Shown here in pieces: positions 59,563-64,000 of a stretch of DNA of 64,000 bases; position 1 is the first letter of the stretch; each line of letters starts with the position of its first letter. The stretch is taken from positions 62,001 to 126,000 of the forward strand of contig NZ_JACIEF010000003.1 in the NCBI RefSeq assembly GCF_014196715.1, read 5' to 3'. Below the pieces are notes generated by a model. That model was not told where the DNA came from. It saw nothing but the letters and a program-made list of their open reading frames with translations, and did not search any database. The DNA comes from Pedobacter zeae (GTDB taxonomy: Bacteria > Bacteroidota > Bacteroidia > Sphingobacteriales > Sphingobacteriaceae). Both the position numbers and the translations under genes were made by a program.

Positions 59563-61512
59563 ATGAAAAAACTATTCCTGATTATCTCCTGCTGTTGCAT
59601 TGCGACCAGCATATACGCTCAAAACATTGTTACAGAAACCGAAACCGGCGATGCTGAAAGCATGGTTGCCCAAACACCGATTGCCATTATTCCGGAACCC
59701 GTTTCACTGGTAAAAAAAGCGGGAACCTTTACCTTACCCGAAAATGTAATTATACAAACGGCTAAAAGCGGAGAGTTAAAGCAGTCAATCGCTTATTTAT
59801 CAGACCGGATTACCACCGCTACAGGGAAATTTGTAAGCACGGTAGGCAATTCGAGTCACCCAACCATTAAACTGATTTTAAATACGCAAGAAGATGTTCA
59901 ACTTGGTAAAGAAGGCTACAAACTCAATGTGAATCCTACCCAGGTGGTGATTACCGCAAACCAGCCGGCTGGTATTTTTTATGGCATACAATCTTTGCTT
60001 CAGCTTTTTCCTGCCGAAATAGAGAGCAAAGAACTGATGAACGATGTTAAATGGAAGGTACCCTGTGTTGATGTGGTAGATTATCCGAAATTAGGCTGGA
60101 GGGGTTTAATGTTCGATGTGGCCCGCCACTTTTTCACCAAAGAGGAAGTAAAACGGTTTATCGATGATATGGTGCGCTATAAGTTTAACCTGCTGCATTT
60201 GCACCTGGCGGATGATGAAGGTTGGCGCATTGAAATTAAAGGCTTGCCTAAACTGACCGAAATTGGTGCCTGGAGTGTTAAAAAAACAGGGACCTTTGGC
60301 GATTTTATCCCGCCAACACCTGATGAACCCCGTAACTACGGCGGTTTTTATACCCAGGAAGATATTAAAGAACTTGTTCAATATGCCCAGGAACGCTTTG
60401 TAAACATATTGCCCGAAATCGATGTGCCGGGGCATAGTTTAGCGATTATCGCTTCTTATCCCGAGTTATCCTGTACCCCTGATGCAGTGAATTATAAAGT
60501 ACGCTCTGGCGAAAAAATTATGGACTGGAGCCGTGGTGCGCCGCCAATTGCTTTGGTTGATAACACCCTTTGTCCGGCAAACGAGAAAGTTTATGGCTTT
60601 TTAGATACTGTAATTACGCAGGTGGCCAAGCTTTTCCCTTTCGAATACATCCACATGGGCGGCGATGAGGCTTCGCACAATTTTTGGGAGAAAAACGACC
60701 AGATTAAAGCTTTAATGCTTCGCGAAGGCTTAAAAACCATGCCACAGGTACAGGCCTATTTCGAAAAACGCGTAGAACAGATTGTGATTTCGAAGGGCAA
60801 AAAATTTATGGGCTGGGATGAAATTCTTGAGGGCGGTGTATCGCCAACAGCAGCAGTAATGAGCTGGAGAGGAATGAAATATGGCATCCAGGCGGCTAAT
60901 GAAAAGCATAACGTGGTCATGAGCCCAACCGATTTTGCCTACCTGGATTACATGCAGGCAGACCAGATTACCGAACCAAAAGTATATGCTTCGTTAAGGT
61001 TAAATAAAGCTTACCAGTTTAATCCTGTTCCGGCAGGCGTAAATGCACAGTATGTTATTGGAGCACAGGCCAATCTTTGGACGGAGCAGGTATTTACTTT
61101 CCGCCAGGCAGAATACATGGTTTATCCACGTGCATTTGCCATTGCAGAATCGATCTGGAGCCCGATTGAAAAGAAAAACTGGACAAATTTTGTTGACCGT
61201 ACGCAACAACATTTTAAACGTCTGGATTTTGCAGAGATTAAATACTCACCAGCCATTTACGATCCTATTTTTACCGTAAAACGCAGTGCTGATAAACAGC
61301 TGATGATAGAACTGACCACAGAAATAGATGGCTTGGATATCTACTATAGTTTTGATAACTCTACCCCCGATCGTTTCTACCCGAAATATACCGCCGCATT
61401 GCAAGTACCTAAAGATGCGAGCATGTTACGGGTAATTACCTACCGCGGCAAACAGCCTATCGGAAGATTAATCAGCATGCCGGTTTCAGATTTACAGAAA
61501 AGGGCTAGGTAA
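59563..61512 (+). CDS. Beta-N-acetylhexosaminidase (GH20)
   Basis: The 649-residue protein has a signal peptide (MKKLFLIISCCCIATSIYAQ), a GH20 beta-alpha N-terminal domain (about 40-170), the catalytic barrel (about 175-520) and a C-terminal beta domain of CHB_HEX_C type (IDGLDIYYSFDNSTP). The catalytic pair is HMGGDEA with Asp368-Glu369; WRIEIKGLPKLTEIGAW and EIDVPGHSLA are typical. It removes terminal GlcNAc or GalNAc from chitin oligomers, glycans or muropeptides outside the cytoplasm. A CYTH gene starts 1 nt after the stop codon. Confidence 0.94.
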   Translation: MKKLFLIISCCCIATSIYAQNIVTETETGDAESMVAQTPIAIIPEPVSLVKKAGTFTLPENVIIQTAKSGELKQSIAYLSDRITTATGKFVSTVGNSSHPTIKLILNTQEDVQLGKEGYKLNVNPTQVVITANQPAGIFYGIQSLLQLFPAEIESKELMNDVKWKVPCVDVVDYPKLGWRGLMFDVARHFFTKEEVKRFIDDMVRYKFNLLHLHLADDEGWRIEIKGLPKLTEIGAWSVKKTGTFGDFIPPTPDEPRNYGGFYTQEDIKELVQYAQERFVNILPEIDVPGHSLAIIASYPELSCTPDAVNYKVRSGEKIMDWSRGAPPIALVDNTLCPANEKVYGFLDTVITQVAKLFPFEYIHMGGDEASHNFWEKNDQIKALMLREGLKTMPQVQAYFEKRVEQIVISKGKKFMGWDEILEGGVSPTAAVMSWRGMKYGIQAANEKHNVVMSPTDFAYLDYMQADQITEPKVYASLRLNKAYQFNPVPAGVNAQYVIGAQANLWTEQVFTFRQAEYMVYPRAFAIAESIWSPIEKKNWTNFVDRTQQHFKRLDFAEIKYSPAIYDPIFTVKRSADKQLMIELTTEIDGLDIYYSFDNSTPDRFYPKYTAALQVPKDASMLRVITYRGKQPIGRLISMPVSDLQKRAR

Positions 61513-61513
61513 A

Positions 61514-61984
61514 ATGGGAAAAGAAATAGAGCGTAAGTTTTTAATCGATCATCAAAAATGGGATAACCTGGGCAAACCGGAAGGAAAACTACTTAGGCAG
61601 GGTTATCTGCTCACGGATAAAGATAAAACCATACGGGTAAGGGCAACTGAAAGCAAAGGGTTTTTAACCATAAAAGGTCAAACCATTGGTGCCACACGAT
61701 CGGAGCATGAATATGAAATCCCTGTTGCCGAAGCCATAGAATTATTGGATAACTTTTCGGTTTCAGAACTTTCCAAAACACGCTATGAAATTACATTTAA
61801 CGGTAAACTTTGGGAAGTGGACGTATTTTTAGGCGACAATAAAGGCCTTATAGTTGCCGAAATTGAACTGGAAAGCGAGGATGAAACTTTCGATCTTCCA
61901 GATTGGGTAGGCGTTGAAGTAACCGGAGAAGAAAAATATTATAACGCTAACCTGACCACCAGGCCTTTTAAGCGTTGGGCTTAG
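61514..61984 (+). CDS. CYTH domain protein (inorganic triphosphatase / class IV adenylyl cyclase-like)
   Basis: The 156-residue protein has the CYTH signature ExExK at the N-terminus (GKEIERKFLID), then RQGYLLTDKDKTIRVRATESKGFLTIKGQ, TRYEITFNGKLWEVDVFLGDNKGLIVAEIEL and the C-terminal EVTGEEKYYNANL. The fold binds triphosphates in a tunnel; bacterial members without extra domains are mostly inorganic triphosphatases. It begins 1 nt after the GH20 stop codon, so the two are co-transcribed although no joint function is apparent. Confidence 0.92.
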   Translation: MGKEIERKFLIDHQKWDNLGKPEGKLLRQGYLLTDKDKTIRVRATESKGFLTIKGQTIGATRSEHEYEIPVAEAIELLDNFSVSELSKTRYEITFNGKLWEVDVFLGDNKGLIVAEIELESEDETFDLPDWVGVEVTGEEKYYNANLTTRPFKRWA

Positions 61985-61998
61985 ATTTTATTTGAACA

Positions 61999-62040
61999 GA
62001 CCTTATAGGCTCCTGAACCTATAAGGTCTTAATTTTTTTT
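61999..62040 (+). terminator. Intrinsic terminator of the GH20-CYTH operon
   Basis: GACCTTATAGG (61999-62009) / CCTATAAGGTC (62018-62028) with an 8-nt loop, followed by TTAATTTTTTTT. Confidence 0.9.
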
Positions 62041-63007
62041 ATTTAGCCAATGGCACGGCTGCATTGGGCTTGATGATGCCTTTCAGCTCTACATCGAAAA
62101 CCAGTGGCGTGAAAGGATTAATTGGCCCGCCGCCATTTTCGCCAAAACCTAATCTGGAAGGCAAAATCAGTTTAATTTTACCACCTACCCCAATCAGTTG
62201 AATTCCCTGTATCACGCCCTGTGGCAACTGCCCCAGTGGTAAACTACGTGGTACATATTGTACATTTTCGGAGAAAATTCCAGCTTCTTTTGCAATTTTG
62301 GCATTCGAAGTATCGAAAACATTCAATGCTCCGTTTGACTTTTTATTGGTAAACTGGCCGGTATAGTCCATTAACACCGTATCTGTTAAAGTAGCCCGTT
62401 CTGAGTTGCCCGGAGCATAAATTACATATTGCAAACCAGATGGAGCAGTCGTTACTTTCAGGTTGTTCTCTTCTACGTATTTGGCTATTTTAGCAGGTTC
62501 TACCCTTTTATTTTTCTCGTTTAAGGCCCTGTATTCTGCTTCGAAAAACAGTCTTTTCTTTGCTTCAAAAATAGAATCAGGATCCTTTCCTTTATGCAAA
62601 ACCTTTTCAATCTTAATGGTAAAAGAAGCAATATTCGATTTTAATCCTTTTGGTTTCGGCTGACCTGAATATTTTTCCATTGAATCTAAATTCAATTTAA
62701 AAATGGCGCTATCGCCCTCTCCGAGCAGTTTCAGTCCCGAAGCCAGATCACCTTTGAACATAGACTTGCTGATCGCAAAAAAAGCGGGACGCTCATTGTC
62801 GTAGGTATTTACCATCACCGAATCCGGATTGGTATTGGTTTCTACGGTTTGGACACCGTTTAACTTTACATAATCACCATCCTGAATTTTTGGCTTACCT
62901 TCACTTTTATAGATCTTGTAAGTCATATCTCCTTCGCCCTTTTCGAATTTGTTACAGGCAGATAGCCCTAACGCTGCTGCCACGAGAATAATTATTCCTT
63001 TTTTCAT
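62039..63007 (-). CDS. Lipoprotein FKBP-type peptidyl-prolyl isomerase
   Basis: The 322-residue lipoprotein has a lipobox LGLSAC (Cys18). An FKBP-like N-terminal part (about 40-140, YVKLNGVQTVETNTNPDSVMVN ... LLGEGDSAIFKLNLDSM) is followed by a linker helix and a C-terminal FKBP domain (about 205-315: GLQYVIYAPGNSERATLTDTVLMDYTGQF, QLPQGVIQGIQLIGVGGKIKLILPSRLGFG). It presumably catalyses prolyl isomerisation in envelope proteins. A close paralogue is next to it at the window edge, a tandem duplication. Confidence 0.92.
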   Translation of the reverse strand: MKKGIIILVAAALGLSACNKFEKGEGDMTYKIYKSEGKPKIQDGDYVKLNGVQTVETNTNPDSVMVNTYDNERPAFFAISKSMFKGDLASGLKLLGEGDSAIFKLNLDSMEKYSGQPKPKGLKSNIASFTIKIEKVLHKGKDPDSIFEAKKRLFFEAEYRALNEKNKRVEPAKIAKYVEENNLKVTTAPSGLQYVIYAPGNSERATLTDTVLMDYTGQFTNKKSNGALNVFDTSNAKIAKEAGIFSENVQYVPRSLPLGQLPQGVIQGIQLIGVGGKIKLILPSRLGFGENGGGPINPFTPLVFDVELKGIIKPNAAVPLAK

Positions 63008-63075
63008 TTAACATTTTAATTAAAAATCAGCCTTTAATCCATTTTTCGGATGCCGGACAATTTTATTAGACCATA

Positions 63076-63083
63076 CAAAGATA
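63076..63083 (-). promoter_or_regulatory. Candidate -7 element of the FKBP lipoprotein gene
   Basis: On the minus strand TATCTTTG matches TAnnTTTG exactly, about 68 nt upstream of the ATG. The -33 region has only ATTC at 19 nt, a weak match. Confidence 0.4.
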
Positions 63084-63151
63084 GGCTATAATAAGTTTTT
63101 AAGAATTTTTGCCAAGTTTTATTTTTTGGCTCTGCGAAAAAAAAGACAGGT

Positions 63152-63187
63152 CAAAAAAAATCCTGCTTAACTGAATAAGCAGGATTT
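63152..63187 (-). terminator. Intrinsic terminator of the edge FKBP gene
   Basis: AAATCCTGCTTA (63158-63169) / TAAGCAGGATTT (63176-63187) form a 12-bp stem. Read on the minus strand it is followed by a run of T, 18 nt after the stop codon. Confidence 0.88.
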
Positions 63188-63204
63188 ACATACAGTTTAA
63201 GAAA

Positions 63205-64000
63205 TTATTTCTTAACCGGAGCCGGAGCTACAGGAGCCGGAGCCGGTTTTCCTTTGATAATATCTTTAATCTCAAGATCGAAAGCAATCGGGCTGAAAGG
63301 CATAATACCAACCTGTGGTGCACCTTGCTCGCCATAACCTAAATTAGAAGGGATGATTACTTTAATTTTACCACCTTTACCGATTAACTGCAAAGCTTCG
63401 GTAAAACCCGGAATTGTACCACCAACCGGCATTTTTTGAGGGCCATAAGGTTTACCAGGCTTAAATTCGTTTTCTGCTTTAGCCAGTTTTTCATCACTTG
63501 TATCGAAGATTTTATATTTACCATCTTTACCTTTTTTGGTAACTCTACCGGTATAATCAATCAATACTGTATCGCCTAAAGCTGGTTTTTCTGCGCTACC
63601 TGGTTTTTCGATAATGTAGTGTAAACCGCTGGCAGTAGTTTTGGTGGCCAGTTTGGTATCTTCTAAATAAGCTTTCAATTTAGCAGGTTCTGCGGCTTTC
63701 TTTTTTTCTGAAGAAGCTTTGTAGTCGGCCTGGAAAAACTCTGTTGCCCTTTTGTTAAAGGTCGAATCAGCTTCGCCGGCTTTTTTCTTAAATACTTTTT
63801 CAACTTTTACCGTAAAAGTAAGGTATTTATCGTTTTTAAACTGCTCTGGTTTTGGTTGTTTGCTATGGAAAGCCATAGTATCCAGGTCGATTTTAAACGT
63901 AGCGCTATCGCCTTCGCCAAACAAAGTCAATACATCGTTCATATCACCGGCGTACATTTTTTTCTGCACAGGGAATACCGCCGGGGTTTCGCTATCGAAA
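63205..64000 (-). CDS. FKBP-type peptidyl-prolyl isomerase, 5' end outside the window
   Basis: The frame is open from the window edge (base 63999) to the stop at 63205, so 265 residues are seen and the N-terminus is missing. The visible part has the same order as its neighbour at 62039: FDSETPAVFPVQKKMYAGD, FGEGDSATFKIDLDTM, helical linker, then the FKBP domain (GLHYIIEKPGSAEKPALGDTVLIDYTGRV, GTIPGFTEALQLIGKGGKIKVIIPSNLGYG) and a Pro/Ala/Lys tail. The GTG at 63969 is internal, not the start. It is a tandem paralogue with its own terminator. Confidence 0.9.
   Translation of the reverse strand, partial: FDSETPAVFPVQKKMYAGDMNDVLTLFGEGDSATFKIDLDTMAFHSKQPKPEQFKNDKYLTFTVKVEKVFKKKAGEADSTFNKRATEFFQADYKASSEKKKAAEPAKLKAYLEDTKLATKTTASGLHYIIEKPGSAEKPALGDTVLIDYTGRVTKKGKDGKYKIFDTSDEKLAKAENEFKPGKPYGPQKMPVGGTIPGFTEALQLIGKGGKIKVIIPSNLGYGEQGAPQVGIMPFSPIAFDLEIKDIIKGKPAPAPVAPAPVKK

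Noticed and set aside
1..64000. CRISPR array, prophage or integrative element
   Set aside because: No regularly spaced repeats, integrase, phage structural genes, transposase or att-like duplications were seen; the dispersed repeats are irregular.

Overview
The window is chromosomal DNA from a Bacteroidota bacterium, most likely Sphingobacteriaceae and Pedobacter-like. The clues are several TTTG / TAnnTTTG promoters (the Bacteroidota sigma-factor consensus), few Shine-Dalgarno sequences, many MKK...AQ signal peptides and short lipoprotein signals, AT-rich intergenic DNA, and families that are typical of this group (OstA-like protein next to TilS, AIM24, YpdA, BshA, J-KTSC protein, tandem lipoprotein FKBPs). 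I saw no rRNA, tRNA, CRISPR array, integrase or complete insertion sequence. The window looks like core chromosome, broken up by decayed intergenic repeats.

Layout. 1-8 kb: end of an unidentified gene, a small cysteine-motif secreted protein, S-adenosylhomocysteine hydrolase, a lipoprotein, a CBS protein, an M28 peptidase, and a TerC plus polyprenyl synthase pair. 8-11 kb: an alpha/beta hydrolase followed by small secreted and membrane proteins, the last of which carries cytochrome oxidase subunit I signatures and is interrupted by an amber codon. 10.7-21.8 kb: YpdA-type thiol reductase and a CstB-like persulfide dioxygenase-rhodanese, asparaginase, TatD, UvrA, a membrane protein, a ferredoxin reductase-like protein and a lytic transglycosylase. 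22-26 kb: an RluB-type pseudouridine synthase with a long disordered N-terminus, then lactonase, SRPBCC and phytanoyl-CoA dioxygenase genes. 26-37 kb: J-KTSC protein, BshA, TilS divergent from an OstA-like protein, RdgB, then a SurA-like truncated foldase, SurA and MoxR. 37-50 kb: a frameshifted small gene, TPR protein, a GDPD-like protein without its catalytic histidines, NTF2-like protein, glutaminyl-cyclase-like M28 lipoprotein, CysS, GNAT, LipA, an ECF sigma/anti-sigma pair, AIM24, Nnr and YiaAB. 50-64 kb: M48 peptidase, a six-gene amine-utilisation operon, GH20 hexosaminidase with a CYTH protein, and two tandem FKBP lipoproteins.

How the genes work together. The most interesting unit is 52655-59246: an ethanolamine-permease-like transporter, a glutamine-synthetase-like gamma-glutamyl ligase, an iron-type alcohol dehydrogenase, a gamma-glutamyl amide hydrolase and an aldehyde dehydrogenase. 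In order of chemistry these would turn ethanolamine into glycine through gamma-glutamyl intermediates, without ethanolamine ammonia-lyase or a microcompartment. BshA, YpdA and the CstB-like protein together point to bacillithiol and thiol-persulfide metabolism.

At the DNA level, five genes (fnr-like, tilS, ostA-like, cysS, lipA) have a TAnnTTTG-type box exactly 4 nt before the start codon, which predicts leaderless transcripts. The 65-bp tilS/ostA-like intergenic region also carries a perfect 16-bp palindrome between the two opposed promoters. All identifications come from reading the sequence and from recalled family knowledge; no database search was run.
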